This document shows positions 10,197 through 18,564 of a DNA stretch of 21,759 nucleotides, in pieces. The first letter of the stretch is position 1. Each line of letters begins with the position of its first letter. The notes under the pieces are model-generated. The model did not search any database, was not told the DNA's origin, and saw nothing but the letters and a program-made list of their open reading frames with translations. The position numbers and the translations under genes were made by a program. The stretch covers positions 1-21,759 of the forward strand of contig JAFGDC010000098.1 of NCBI GenBank assembly GCA_016932295.1, written 5' to 3'. The DNA is from a candidate division CSSED10-310 bacterium. Its GTDB lineage: Bacteria > CSSED10-310 > JAFGDC01.

Positions 10197-11468
10197 ATGG
10201 GCTTTCGATCGTTTGCGCTTGTATTTTCTCTCTCACTCATGGCAGGTGGATTCACCCGTGCCGATGAACCGCTCCCGAGTTGGGAGGTGGGGAGAATCTT
10301 CAATGGCTCACTGATCTTCCACGCCTCCGGCGACTATGCGGGGGGTGAATTTGATCTCACCTTCACCGCCGATACATTCCAACTCGCCGTCGAAGGGCAG
10401 GGCAACCAGACATTGACACATGGCGGGCAAGGGACTTACGACTGTTACCTGCTGAGCTGTGCCGGCACTGTCACCGCCACCGGCAATGTCCGGATTTGGG
10501 AACCAATCACCCTCGATACTCAGGTGGAACTGCGCAATGGCACCATCAACGGAGATTACTGGGTCACCGCCAGCGAACTGGCCGCCGCCCGCCGGCTCAC
10601 CGTCGTTTCGGGCGAGGCCTGGGCCTACATATTCAACAACTGGCAGCACATCGGCAGTGTCCAGTTCACCTTCGCCCATGAGATGGATCCGCCCCTGCGT
10701 GATTTCGATTTCCCCGTGGCGGTTGGCGACTCCTGGTCAATGTCTCATGACAACTACCTGTTCGGCGACCTGGTCCTGGATGTCTCCATATTCGGTGATC
10801 CCCTGGTGGTCAATCAACATATCGAGGCCGAGGAACACGTCGCCTTCCAACTGAACACCGATGGCGTCGAAACGGTGAACTCATGCCAGAGTTACCGTAC
10901 CACTGCCGGCAGCACCGGCGCCACGGAACTCACCTCCTGGTACTGCCCCGCCAATAAATGGTACTCCGCCACTGAACTCACCGAACTGGTGCTGTCCACC
11001 ACCGGATACACGGACGACCTGCGTCTCCATGCCTATCGTCTGGACATCGACGAATCCACCATGCCGGCCACCCCCACACCGGTGCCGTCACCGACGCCCG
11101 TGATCGGTCCGCTGGGTGTTGCGCTGATCATGCCCGCCACCCATTTCAGCGCCGGCGATCCCTTCTTTCTCGATGCCAGGATAAGCAATCCCGATGCTCC
11201 CATCTACACCGTGCCCCTGTGCGTCGTGCTCGCCTACGGTGAAGGATACTGGTTCTGGCCCTCGTGGGGTTTCTACCCGCCGGAATTCGATTACGCCTGG
11301 CAGGACGTGCCCACCGGCATCAAGACCGAGTCCATCATCGACCGCATCGATTGGCCCGATGCCGGTGGTCCGGTCACCGACATCTTCTTTTATGGCGCCT
11401 TGCTGCAGAAGGACTTCTCCGATTTGATGGGGGAGATGGGCGTCATCGAATGGTCGTACGGTCCCTGA
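10197..11468 (+). CDS. Secreted two-domain protein of unknown function
   Basis: I do not recognise a named family. The 423-residue protein has a Sec signal peptide (1-22, hydrophobic ALVFSLSLMAG, cleavage likely after TRA). A strand-rich N-terminal domain (about 25-288) with four cysteines (83, 88, 230, 250) follows, then a Thr-Pro-rich linker ATPTPVPSPTPV (291-302) and a C-terminal domain of about 115 residues beginning LIMPATHFSAGDPF and rich in Trp, Tyr and Phe. Comparable C-terminal domains after TPTP linkers occur in secreted proteins of some uncultured bacteria, as far as I recall; I cannot cite a family. The start is fixed by GGAGG at 10186-10190, six bases before ATG 10197; an upstream in-frame ATG at 10074 would bury the signal peptide. 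It converges on clpX with 28 bases between the stops. Confidence 0.8.
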   Translation: MGFRSFALVFSLSLMAGGFTRADEPLPSWEVGRIFNGSLIFHASGDYAGGEFDLTFTADTFQLAVEGQGNQTLTHGGQGTYDCYLLSCAGTVTATGNVRIWEPITLDTQVELRNGTINGDYWVTASELAAARRLTVVSGEAWAYIFNNWQHIGSVQFTFAHEMDPPLRDFDFPVAVGDSWSMSHDNYLFGDLVLDVSIFGDPLVVNQHIEAEEHVAFQLNTDGVETVNSCQSYRTTAGSTGATELTSWYCPANKWYSATELTELVLSTTGYTDDLRLHAYRLDIDESTMPATPTPVPSPTPVIGPLGVALIMPATHFSAGDPFFLDARISNPDAPIYTVPLCVVLAYGEGYWFWPSWGFYPPEFDYAWQDVPTGIKTESIIDRIDWPDAGGPVTDIFFYGALLQKDFSDLMGEMGVIEWSYGP

Positions 11469-11496
11469 GGGGTATCGGCTTCAAACGAGCCTGAGA

Positions 11497-12735
11497 TCAA
11501 CCGGCTTTTTTCCTCACCAGCAGGAAAGGCTTCTTCTTTCCGATCACCACATCCTCGTCGATCACGCATTCCTGGACGTTGTCGATGGAGGGCAGCTCGA
11601 ACATGATGTCGAGCATCAGTTCCTCCATGATGGCCCGCAACCCCCGCGCCCCCACGTCGCGCTGAATGGCCTCCCGAGCGATGGCCTGCAGCGCTTCCGG
11701 TGTGAACGTAAGTTTCACGTTCTCCAACTCGAACAGTTTCATGTACTGCTTCATCAGAGAATTCTTAGGCGTGGCGAGGATGTTCTTCAATGCATCCTCA
11801 TTGAGGTCTTCCAGGGTGACGATGATGGGCAGCCTGCCGACGAATTCGGGGATGAGTCCGAATTTCAAGAGATCCTGCGGCTGGGCGTGCCGCAGTATGT
11901 CCCCAATCGAGACATTGCTTCGGGATTCGATGGTGGCGCCGAAGCCGATGGCTTTTCTACGGAGCCGCTGCTCGGTGATTTTTTCCAGCCCGCAGAATGC
12001 GCCCCCGCAGATGAACAGGATGTCGGTGGTGTCGATCTGCAGCAACTCCTGGTGAGGATGTTTGCGCCCCCCCTGCGGCGGTACGCTCGCCACCGTTCCT
12101 TCGATGATCTTCAGCAGCGCCTGCTGCACGCCTTCACCGGATACATCCCTGGTGATGGAGACATTCTCGCTCTTGCGACTGATCTTGTCGATTTCGTCGA
12201 TGTAGATGATACCGCGCTGGGCGCGGCGTATGTCACCTCCGGCGGCGTTGATGAGCTTCAGCAGGATCGTTTCAACGTCCTCGCCCACGTACCCTGCTTC
12301 CGTCAGCGTGGTGGCGTCGGCGATGGCGAAGGGAACATTCAGGATCCGGGCCAGTGTTTGAGCCAGCAGCGTCTTCCCGCAACCGGTGGGACCGATCATG
12401 ACAATGTTGCTCTTCTCCAGTTCCACTTCATCATCGTTGTTCATGGTGATTCGTTTGTAATGGTTGTGAACCGCCACCGCCAGCACCCGCTTGGCACGCT
12501 CCTGGCCGATCACGTACTCGTCCAGGCATTTCTTGATCTCGGCTGGTTTGAGCACTTGTTCCCGCTTGGGCGCTTCAGCATCCGCAGGTTGGCCATCCTG
12601 GAAGAGAATCTCGTAGCATAACTGGATGCACTCGTTGCAGATGCACACCGCCGGGCCGGCAATAAGCTTCTTGACGTTTTCCTGGCTCTTGCCGCAGAAG
12701 GAGCAGCGCGTGTAAAAATCATCTCTGCGACCCAT
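11497..12735 (-). CDS. clpX: ATP-dependent Clp protease ATP-binding subunit ClpX
   Basis: The 412-residue protein is a complete ClpX. The zinc-binding domain has C11, C14, C33 and C36. The AAA+ module has Walker A GPTGCGKT (115-122), Walker B IIYIDEID (176-183), the pore loop GYVG (149-152), the RKH loop (224-226) and the IGF loop (263-265) that docks on ClpP. It unfolds tagged or specific substrates and feeds them to ClpP. clpP and trigger factor are not adjacent here, unlike in many bacteria. The start at 12735 is chosen because GGAG lies a few bases upstream and the zinc domain follows at once; longer in-frame starts reach into the promoter region. Confidence 0.97.
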   Translation of the reverse strand: MGRRDDFYTRCSFCGKSQENVKKLIAGPAVCICNECIQLCYEILFQDGQPADAEAPKREQVLKPAEIKKCLDEYVIGQERAKRVLAVAVHNHYKRITMNNDDEVELEKSNIVMIGPTGCGKTLLAQTLARILNVPFAIADATTLTEAGYVGEDVETILLKLINAAGGDIRRAQRGIIYIDEIDKISRKSENVSITRDVSGEGVQQALLKIIEGTVASVPPQGGRKHPHQELLQIDTTDILFICGGAFCGLEKITEQRLRRKAIGFGATIESRSNVSIGDILRHAQPQDLLKFGLIPEFVGRLPIIVTLEDLNEDALKNILATPKNSLMKQYMKLFELENVKLTFTPEALQAIAREAIQRDVGARGLRAIMEELMLDIMFELPSIDNVQECVIDEDVVIGKKKPFLLVRKKAG

Positions 12736-12825
12736 GATCAACTCCGCTGGATGATATCGTTGAAAAACAGGCTCCACCTGTGGGACGTGGGGCGTTCGGT
12801 CCGCCACGCTCCAACACCTCAAGCC

Positions 12826-12855
12826 TACCTAGCATACCGTGGTCCACACTGTCAA
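12826..12855 (-). promoter_or_regulatory. Extended -10 promoter for clpX
   Basis: On the minus strand a perfect TTGACA (12850-12855) is followed after 18 bases by TAGGTA (12826-12831), preceded by TGC. The block TATGCTAGGTA is an extended -10. The leader to the ATG at 12735 would be about 84 bases. The same ATGCTAGGT block occurs in the promoter at 13096. Confidence 0.55.
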
Positions 12856-13095
12856 ATGTGCGGGGGACAGTCACCGTTGATCCGCAAACGAGCGTCGTCA
12901 ATTCCAGCCCCGCGCCTCCCCGAATCCGCCGCCCTTTCTGGGGCCGCCTCCGTTTTTATGGCACAGTTTTTCAGCGTGGGGTGCCGTGGCGGAGTCGTCA
13001 CGGGTACCCCGCCTTCGCACAAGGCCCATGTTCGACAGTGATTTCGGTCGATTTCGTTCCGGCGAACAGGTCGGAGAAAGGGAGCGTCGCCGTTC

Positions 13096-13124
13096 TTGAC
13101 AGCACTATACCCTCATGCTAGGTT
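13096..13124 (+). promoter_or_regulatory. Extended -10 promoter for the ten-gene envelope operon
   Basis: A perfect TTGACA (13096-13101), a 17-base spacer and TAGGTT (13119-13124) preceded by TGC make a strong promoter with extended -10. Transcription would start near 13131, about 30 bases before the ATG at 13163. No comparable promoter is evident before the terminator at 20834. Confidence 0.6.
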
Positions 13125-13162
13125 AGCTTCACTTGTGAGACCGTCCAGACCACTGGGTTCCT

Positions 13163-15022
13163 ATGATTAAACTATTGAATTGTTTGCCATTGTTCATATT
13201 GGTACTGGTCATGACCGGGGAATGCACCGGTTGCCTCGCGGCACTGGGGGAGGATTCCGCGGCCATGCCGGAGATGGTTTGGCACTGGTCGGGAATCGGC
13301 ATCCCCGAACTCGGTATCGATGATGTCGCCACCGATCCGGCCCGCTCGCGGCTGTACTGCGTGACCGCCGATTCAGTGTACCAGCTCGCTGCCGGTGATT
13401 TATGGGAGCGCCTTTTCCGGCTCCCCACTGAGTTCACTCGGACTCCAACCACGGGTGAACCGGTAGAGGAAGCCGCGCCCCTCGACGAGGATCTGTACGT
13501 GGATATCACGGATCTCGATCGGCTCAAGGAGCTTGGTATCGTAGAGGAGTTCGTGGAAGACCTCGACGATGTGGATGATGATCTGGCGTTCCTCGTGGAG
13601 CGCGAGGGATACCATGTCCTGGGAGAGGACGTGGTATCGGAGCCGGCGGAAGTGCCGATCCCCGGCCTGCAAACTCGTGAACGCCTGAACAGGCTGCTGG
13701 TTGGTGAGAATGGCCAATGGCTGGCGGTAGCCGGCTCCTCCGGTCTGTTTATCAGTGCCGATCGAGGCGTGAGCTGGCGCGAGGCGCGCCTCGGTATGAG
13801 CGAGGAACGACGCGTGGTCACCTGCCTGGCGGGTGATGCCGATCTGCTGGCGGCGGGTACACTTGACGGCCTGTTCCTGTCCCTGGACGGAGGCGCCGAC
13901 TGGCAGCACTTGGATGTTGCTGCTGCCGGCGGTGGGCCGCGCCTCAACGGAGTCGACTCCATCCCCGGCACAAAGCGCATTCTGGCGGTCATGCCGGATG
14001 TGTTGTTCACGTGGGGGGAGGATGGCTCCAGGGTTTTGATGCGGACGGCCGGACGTGGCGGTGATGAGTTGATCGATTGCCTCGCGGTTTCCGACCGCCG
14101 GTTGCTGGCTGCAACCCGGGAGCAGGTATTTCATTCGACCGATGGCGGTGATAGCTGGGAAGCTCTCACGATGTTTGGCCTGCCGGACGGCATCCGTCGT
14201 GTTCAATCATTCCCCGGCGCTCCCGCCGATATCGTTTTATGCGGAGACCAGGGGATTTTTCATCTCGCCGCGGACGGCTCGCGCTGGCGGACGGTGAATC
14301 AAGGACTGCGTGAAGGGGCGGTATTCAATCTGACGTTCGCCGCCGGCGAGGCCTGGTGCGCAACCGGAAATGGTCCGTTCCGCACCGGCGCCAGTCCAGC
14401 CGGCGCGGGGCGAGTCTCAGCCGGCCTGGCTCCCGGAGAGTACGCCGACCTGCTCGTGTTGCAGCGGTCCGCCGTACGCCACGCATTCATGGATCGGGAC
14501 GAAGTGGCTGCCTGGTTTACTGATTCCCGCGCCTGCCAGGTGCTGCCCAAAGCCACGTTCTCGTTCCGTTACTACGACAGGACCAACACCGACCTGGCCG
14601 CCACCAGCACGATATCCATAGAGAATAACGAGGTGGTCATCGGTCCGGACAGCTATACCTGGGGTCGGAGCGATCGGTCCGCCTACCTTTTCACGCTCAA
14701 TCTGAGCTGGTTCCCTGGCAAGATGCTGCACAACCCCGATACCGTCCGTGCCTCGGTGGAGGCAAGAAAACTGTGGAAAAGCCGCAAGAAACTGCTGGAT
14801 CGCGTCACAAGGCTGTTTATCAGGCGGCAACAATTGCTGGATGACACCGCCGGCGGAGGGACTGGTCGTTCCCTGGCACGGCAGGTGCAGACTCGTTTGG
14901 AACTCGATGAAGTCAACGCTCAATTGGATTCGCTAACCGGTGGAGCAGGCTCTGCGCCGGCCGTTGGCGGGGTTGGTTCCCCGGATGCCTCCGGAACGGC
15001 CATGGGAGGAAGTGATGACTAG
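13163..15022 (+). CDS. Exported Asp-box propeller protein with a shared C-terminal module
   Basis: The 619-residue protein begins with a signal sequence (hydrophobic LPLFILVLVM, about 8-17; cysteines at 21 and 24 make a lipoprotein possible but the lipobox is poor). Residues 98-163 are strongly acidic. A beta-propeller of the BNR/sortilin/YCF48 type (about 170-410) carries Asp-boxes SADRGVSW (198-205), SLDGGADW (240-247) and STDGGDSW (325-332). Residues about 425-594 match the C-terminal module of the next gene: DEVAAW, a strand pair around NNEVVIGPD, a basic helical hairpin with VTRLFIRRQQ, and LDSLTGG. A Gly/Ser tail follows. Such propellers usually bind or assemble proteins; function here is unknown. 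It is the first gene of the operon and overlaps the next by 8 bases. The ribosome site is weak. Confidence 0.82.
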   Translation: MIKLLNCLPLFILVLVMTGECTGCLAALGEDSAAMPEMVWHWSGIGIPELGIDDVATDPARSRLYCVTADSVYQLAAGDLWERLFRLPTEFTRTPTTGEPVEEAAPLDEDLYVDITDLDRLKELGIVEEFVEDLDDVDDDLAFLVEREGYHVLGEDVVSEPAEVPIPGLQTRERLNRLLVGENGQWLAVAGSSGLFISADRGVSWREARLGMSEERRVVTCLAGDADLLAAGTLDGLFLSLDGGADWQHLDVAAAGGGPRLNGVDSIPGTKRILAVMPDVLFTWGEDGSRVLMRTAGRGGDELIDCLAVSDRRLLAATREQVFHSTDGGDSWEALTMFGLPDGIRRVQSFPGAPADIVLCGDQGIFHLAADGSRWRTVNQGLREGAVFNLTFAAGEAWCATGNGPFRTGASPAGAGRVSAGLAPGEYADLLVLQRSAVRHAFMDRDEVAAWFTDSRACQVLPKATFSFRYYDRTNTDLAATSTISIENNEVVIGPDSYTWGRSDRSAYLFTLNLSWFPGKMLHNPDTVRASVEARKLWKSRKKLLDRVTRLFIRRQQLLDDTAGGGTGRSLARQVQTRLELDEVNAQLDSLTGGAGSAPAVGGVGSPDASGTAMGGSDD

Positions 15023-15899
15023 TTCTGCAAGAAACATGGTTCTCGTATTATGTGCCGCCTGGCTGGTTCTGCTTGCCGGTTCATCAGCCCTGGCGCGTAT
15101 CAACATCAACACGGCCGGCGTGGATGAACTGGTCACGCTGCCCGGCGTCGGGACATCGGTGGCGCAGTCAATCATCGACTACCGCCAGGCCAACGGACTC
15201 TTCAATGTCCCCGAAGATCTCATGAAGGTCAAGGGTATCGGCGAGTCCTTGTTCACCAAGATCAAGGACATGATTTCGACCACCGCCAGCGCTCAATATG
15301 GTTCCGCCACCGAACCCCTGCAGGTGGAACCCCAGATGACGCTGGAGGAAATCATGGCGAAGTTCAATGGTGAACCGAGTATCGCCGAAATCCAAAAAGC
15401 GGCGGTGGAGTACGCGATGATCTACCCCGATGAAGTGGCGCGATGGCGCAGCGGCGCCAGGAACCAGGCACTCATGCCACAGGTGAAGGTGTCGGTGGAC
15501 TGGGATGTGAAGGACAACGAAGGCTTCGGGCGCTCCTCCAACATAGAGATCGACGAAGGCAGCGTCATTGTCGGACCGGATGATCTTGATTACGACGAGG
15601 ACAAGGATAACGACTGGGGATTCGGGGTGGATTTCACCTGGAAGACAAGCGAATACGTGTTCAATTCGGACATGTTGCGGGTCAGGAGCGAGTCGGAGAA
15701 TTTGGTGGAGCTGCGCCAGGACATCGTCGACGATGTCACCAAGCTTTATTTCGATCGACGCCGCCAGCAGATCGACAACCTGTTGCACCCACCCCGCTCC
15801 ATTGAGGAGCAGGTACGCAACGATCTGCGTCTGCAGGAGTTGACCGCTGCCATCGATGCGTTGACCGGAGGATACCTCTCGTCGAGGTTGGCTGACTGA
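15015..15899 (+). CDS. ComEA-like HhH protein with the shared C-terminal module
   Basis: The 294-residue protein has a signal sequence (about 8-27) ending ALA, directly followed by a ComEA-type double helix-hairpin-helix domain (28-88): RININTAGVDELVTLPGVG and KVKGIGESLFTKIKD. ComEA domains bind double-stranded DNA without sequence preference in the periplasm or at the cell surface. Residues about 121-286 are homologous to the end of the preceding protein: DEVARW, GSVIVGPDD, an aromatic strand WGFGVDFTW, a helical hairpin with VTKLYFDRRRQQ, and LDALTGG. The start at 15015 has GGAGG five bases upstream; an upstream in-frame ATG would hide the signal sequence. The strand-plus-hairpin module may be an envelope-association domain; that is inference. 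Confidence 0.85.
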   Translation: MTSSARNMVLVLCAAWLVLLAGSSALARININTAGVDELVTLPGVGTSVAQSIIDYRQANGLFNVPEDLMKVKGIGESLFTKIKDMISTTASAQYGSATEPLQVEPQMTLEEIMAKFNGEPSIAEIQKAAVEYAMIYPDEVARWRSGARNQALMPQVKVSVDWDVKDNEGFGRSSNIEIDEGSVIVGPDDLDYDEDKDNDWGFGVDFTWKTSEYVFNSDMLRVRSESENLVELRQDIVDDVTKLYFDRRRQQIDNLLHPPRSIEEQVRNDLRLQELTAAIDALTGGYLSSRLAD

Positions 15900-15900
15900 C

Positions 15901-16368
15901 ATGCCGCGCATCGTTCTGTTGTTCTGTGTGATCGTGGGCGTCGCCGCCACCTGCGCGGCGAAGTGCGACATAAACAAGGCAAGCGTGGCCGAGCTGCAGA
16001 GCATTCCCGGGATCGGTCCGAAAACCGCCGCGACCATCGTCGAGTATCGCCGGGAGCATGGTCCGTTCAAGCGCATCGAGGACATCATGAACGTGCCCCG
16101 GCTCGGACCGGGAATCTTCGCCAAAATCAGGGACATCATTACGGTCGGCGGAACCGCATCGCAACCAGTCAGCGCCGCGCCTGAGGCGCTTGACGCCGAT
16201 GCCGCGGGGGTGGTTGCGGCGTCGGTGCGGCCCATGCTGCCGGAAGGCTTCACGGAGCGCACATGCTGGAGCTGTTCGCGCCATTTCTTTGTCCAGGAGA
16301 CCTGCCATGAAGGATGGTGCCCTTATTGTGGTGCGCGGTGGAAGGTACGAGCCAGAGAGGCTGAATGA
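15901..16368 (+). CDS. Short ComEA-like HhH protein with C-terminal zinc ribbon
   Basis: The 155-residue protein has a signal sequence (1-20, ending CAA) and a ComEA-type HhH domain (about 21-80): CDINKASVAELQSIPGIGPK, then NVPRLGPGIFAKIRD. After an Ala-rich linker, residues 120-148 form a probable zinc ribbon with C122-x2-C125 and C140-x2-C143 (TCWSCSRHFF ... WCPYCGARW); C135 is an extra cysteine. ComEA proteins normally end after the HhH pair, so the ribbon is unusual, more so if exported, because zinc ribbons are mostly cytoplasmic. It starts one base after the previous stop. DNA binding is likely from the family; a role in DNA uptake is not shown. Confidence 0.82.
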   Translation: MPRIVLLFCVIVGVAATCAAKCDINKASVAELQSIPGIGPKTAATIVEYRREHGPFKRIEDIMNVPRLGPGIFAKIRDIITVGGTASQPVSAAPEALDADAAGVVAASVRPMLPEGFTERTCWSCSRHFFVQETCHEGWCPYCGARWKVRAREAE

Positions 16369-16574
16369 ATTCCCGTCTCCGCCGGGGCCGTCCGTGTTTT
16401 TCTCGCGGCGGGGCTGCATCTCCCGTGGTGCCTATGCCACCCGTTACGGCGCGGAATCGATTGCGCAGCGATATGGAGTCGGTGGATCATGACGACGCCA
16501 CGGGTGCGGGTTCCATCGCACGGGTTCTGATCAAGGCCGCGGCCGCCGCTCACGGACCATTCTCAAGATACTGA
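16365..16574 (+). CDS. Possible 69-residue coupled small ORF
   Basis: The frame starts with an ATG that overlaps the previous stop as ATGA (16365-16368) and ends with TGATG, overlapping the oppD start at 16574. AGAGAGG lies just upstream. The oppD start has no visible ribosome site of its own, so translation through this frame would explain how oppD is started. By hand count about 44 of 69 codons end in G or C, in keeping with neighbours. The predicted peptide is Arg-rich at the front and Ala-rich at the end, matches nothing I know, and may be only a coupling leader. If it is not translated, this is a 205-base gap inside the operon. Confidence 0.4.
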   Translation: MNSRLRRGRPCFSRGGAASPVVPMPPVTARNRLRSDMESVDHDDATGAGSIARVLIKAAAAAHGPFSRY

Positions 16575-17572
16575 TGCCGGCACTGCTAAACATTCACGAC
16601 TTGCGGACGTATTTTTCTTCGGAGCAAGGAGTGGTGAAAGCGGTGGATGGATTGAGCCTGACCGTCGCCAAGGGAGCATGCGTCGGATTGGTGGGTGAAA
16701 GCGGCTGCGGAAAAAGCGTCACCGCCCTGTCCGTGCTGCGGCTTATTTCCGATCCGCCCGGCCGGATCATTGGAGGCTCTATATACTTCGACGGGTGCGA
16801 TTTGCTGGCGTTGAAGCTGGAGGAAATGCGCCGCATCCGGGGTGACCGCATCGCCATGGTGTTCCAAGAGCCGCTGAGTTCTCTCAATCCGGTCTTCACC
16901 ATCGGCGAGCAGATCGGCGAGGTGCTGCGCTGGCATCGGGGCATGAGCAGGAGGGCGGCGCGCGCGGCTGCCGCCGATCTCCTTGAAATGGTGCGGATGC
17001 CGGCGCCGAAAGCCCGTCTTCGGGCCTATCCCCATGAATTGAGTGGCGGCATGAGGCAACGGGCCATGATCGCCATGGCGCTGGCGTGCGAGCCGGCGCT
17101 GTTGATCGCCGATGAACCCACCACGGCGCTGGACGTCACTATCCAGGCGCAGATTCTTGAACTCCTGAACGAATTCCGCGCGAACCGGGGATTGTCCCTC
17201 TTGATGATCACCCACGATCTCGGTGTGGTCAATGAAACCGCCGATGAGGTAGTGGTGATGTACGCGGGTCGGGCGGTGGAGCACGGCTCGGTGGATGCCG
17301 TGTTGAGGCGGCCGCTCCATCCGTATACGCGCGGATTGATCCATTCCCTGCCTGGGGGTGATGGCGCTGCCGACGACCGGCGCCGTTCCGGCCGGCTGCC
17401 GGTGATTCCCGGCGTCGTTCCCGTCCTGGCTGAACTGCCTCCGGGATGTGCCTTCGCGCCGCGCTGCAGCATGGTGATGGATGACTGCCGACGGGCGGCA
17501 ATCCCGATGTTCATGCCGGAGGCCGGCCACCAGGTGCGTTGTTTGCTGCATGCAGGCCGGAATCCATCGTGA
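16574..17572 (+). CDS. Oligopeptide/dipeptide-type ABC ATPase (OppD/DppD family)
   Basis: The 332-residue ATPase has Walker A GESGCGKS (41-48), Q-loop Q98 in [11 protein letters not shown], signature LSGGM (156-160), Walker B LLIADEPT (176-183) and H-loop His214 in ITHD. The C-terminal oligo_HPY region has the cysteine set C292, C298, C305 and C323 ([10 protein letters not shown]...), which in this family can hold an iron-sulfur cluster. It pairs with the next gene as the heterodimeric motor of a peptide-type importer. No permeases or substrate-binding protein lie beside it, so the substrate is open. Specific naming as oppD or dppD is not justified. Confidence 0.92.
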   Translation: MPALLNIHDLRTYFSSEQGVVKAVDGLSLTVAKGACVGLVGESGCGKSVTALSVLRLISDPPGRIIGGSIYFDGCDLLALKLEEMRRIRGDRIAMVFQEPLSSLNPVFTIGEQIGEVLRWHRGMSRRAARAAAADLLEMVRMPAPKARLRAYPHELSGGMRQRAMIAMALACEPALLIADEPTTALDVTIQAQILELLNEFRANRGLSLLMITHDLGVVNETADEVVVMYAGRAVEHGSVDAVLRRPLHPYTRGLIHSLPGGDGAADDRRRSGRLPVIPGVVPVLAELPPGCAFAPRCSMVMDDCRRAAIPMFMPEAGHQVRCLLHAGRNPS

Positions 17573-18558
17573 ATGGATCAGTGACCCCCTTGGTAACAGT
17601 GACTGGTCTGATGAAGCACTATCCGGTGCGGGCCGGGGTGTTCGGTAAGGCCGGCGGGTGGGTGAAGGCAGTGGACGGCGTCAGCTTCGCCGTCACCGCG
17701 GGGGAAACATTCGGGTTGGTGGGGGAGAGCGGCTGCGGGAAGAGCACTCTGGGCAGATGTATTCTGCGGCTGCAGGAGCCCACCGCCGGGACCGTGTTTT
17801 TCGACGGTCATGATGTGCTGGCGCTGGATCGCCGCGCCCTGCGTACCGCGCGCCGGGATATGCAGCTCGTTTTCCAGGATCCGCATTCATCGTTGAATCC
17901 GCGGATGACCGCCGCTGCAATCATCGGTGAACCGCTGGTGATCCATGGCCTGGCCGCTGGTGCGGCGCTGCGGGGCCGGGTGGCCGAATTGATGGCGACA
18001 GTGGGCCTGGATCCCCGGCAGGCCGGTCGCTACCCACATGAGTTCAGCGGTGGTCAGAAACAGCGGATCGGCATCGCCCGCGCGCTCGCCCTGCAACCCA
18101 GATTTGTCATCGCGGATGAGCCGGTGTCGGCTCTCGACGTTTCGATCCAGGCACAGATCATCAACCTGCTTCAGGATTTGCAGGAACGCTTCGCTTTGAC
18201 GTATTTTTTTATTGCGCATAATCTCAATGTAGTGGAACATGTGTGCGGTCGAGTTGCGGTCATGTATTTGGGTAAGATTGTAGAGATGTCTGCTACGGAG
18301 GATTTGTTTGGAGATCCTTTACATCCCTATACGAAAGCGTTACTATCAGCTATTCCGGCACCGATAGCACGGCGTGCCCGGACACGGCGAATGACGCTGG
18401 CGGGAGATGTACCGACACCGATCAATCCGCCCACTGGGTGCCGCTTCAGGACCCGTTGCAGCCATGCTGGTGTCGTCTGTGCTGAGAGGGAACCGGAATT
18501 GCGCGAGTTGGAGAGTGCGCACTGGGTTTCCTGTCATTTCGTCGAGCAAAGGAGGTAA
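17569..18558 (+). CDS. Oligopeptide/dipeptide-type ABC ATPase (OppF/DppF family)
   Basis: Starting at GTG 17569 it has 329 residues: Walker A GESGCGKS (52-59), [11 protein letters not shown], signature FSGGQ (159-163), Walker B VIADEP (180-185), H217 in IAHN, and a C-terminal cysteine set beginning GCRFRTRC. It is the partner of the preceding OppD-like ATPase. GTG 17569 overlaps the oppD stop as GTGA and fits the family length; ATG 17539 would add 10 residues with a 34-base overlap and is the alternative. Codons from about 18181 to 18369 are much richer in A/T at third positions than the rest, although the protein stays canonical. The gene ends in an ideal ribosome site for the next one. Confidence 0.91.
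   Translation: MNGSVTPLVTVTGLMKHYPVRAGVFGKAGGWVKAVDGVSFAVTAGETFGLVGESGCGKSTLGRCILRLQEPTAGTVFFDGHDVLALDRRALRTARRDMQLVFQDPHSSLNPRMTAAAIIGEPLVIHGLAAGAALRGRVAELMATVGLDPRQAGRYPHEFSGGQKQRIGIARALALQPRFVIADEPVSALDVSIQAQIINLLQDLQERFALTYFFIAHNLNVVEHVCGRVAVMYLGKIVEMSATEDLFGDPLHPYTKALLSAIPAPIARRARTRRMTLAGDVPTPINPPTGCRFRTRCSHAGVVCAEREPELRELESAHWVSCHFVEQRR
18548..18556 (+). promoter_or_regulatory. Perfect Shine-Dalgarno overlapping the upstream stop
   Basis: AAAGGAGGT at 18548-18556 sits inside the last codons of the OppF-like gene (stop TAA 18556-18558) and nine bases before the ATG at 18565. It is the strongest ribosome site in the operon and suggests high expression of the ExbB subunit, which is needed in excess over ExbD and TonB. 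Confidence 0.7.
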
Positions 18559-18564
18559 CTGCTC

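Larger units (their letters stand above)
12736..13162. other. Divergent intergenic region between clpX and the envelope operon
   Basis: This 427-base region carries no convincing coding sequence. It holds a minus-strand promoter for clpX (12826-12855) and a plus-strand promoter for the ten-gene operon (13096-13124). About 240 bases between the two -35 boxes are unexplained. TGGCAC at 12959-12964 resembles a sigma-54 -24 element but lacks a proper -12. Confidence 0.6.

Noticed and set aside
11469..11520. Possible terminator between the convergent secreted-protein gene and clpX, with a run of six T on the plus strand
   Set aside because: No stem of useful length sits next to the T-run, and most of it lies inside the clpX coding end.
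12959..12975. TGGCAC followed by TTTTTCAGC, like a sigma-54 promoter
   Set aside because: The GG is followed after ten bases by CA rather than GC, so the -12 element is missing.
13129..14010. Minus-strand frame of 293 codons, Ser/Arg-rich, opposite the propeller gene
   Set aside because: Low-complexity shadow of the propeller gene, whose signal sequence and Asp-boxes lie on the plus strand.
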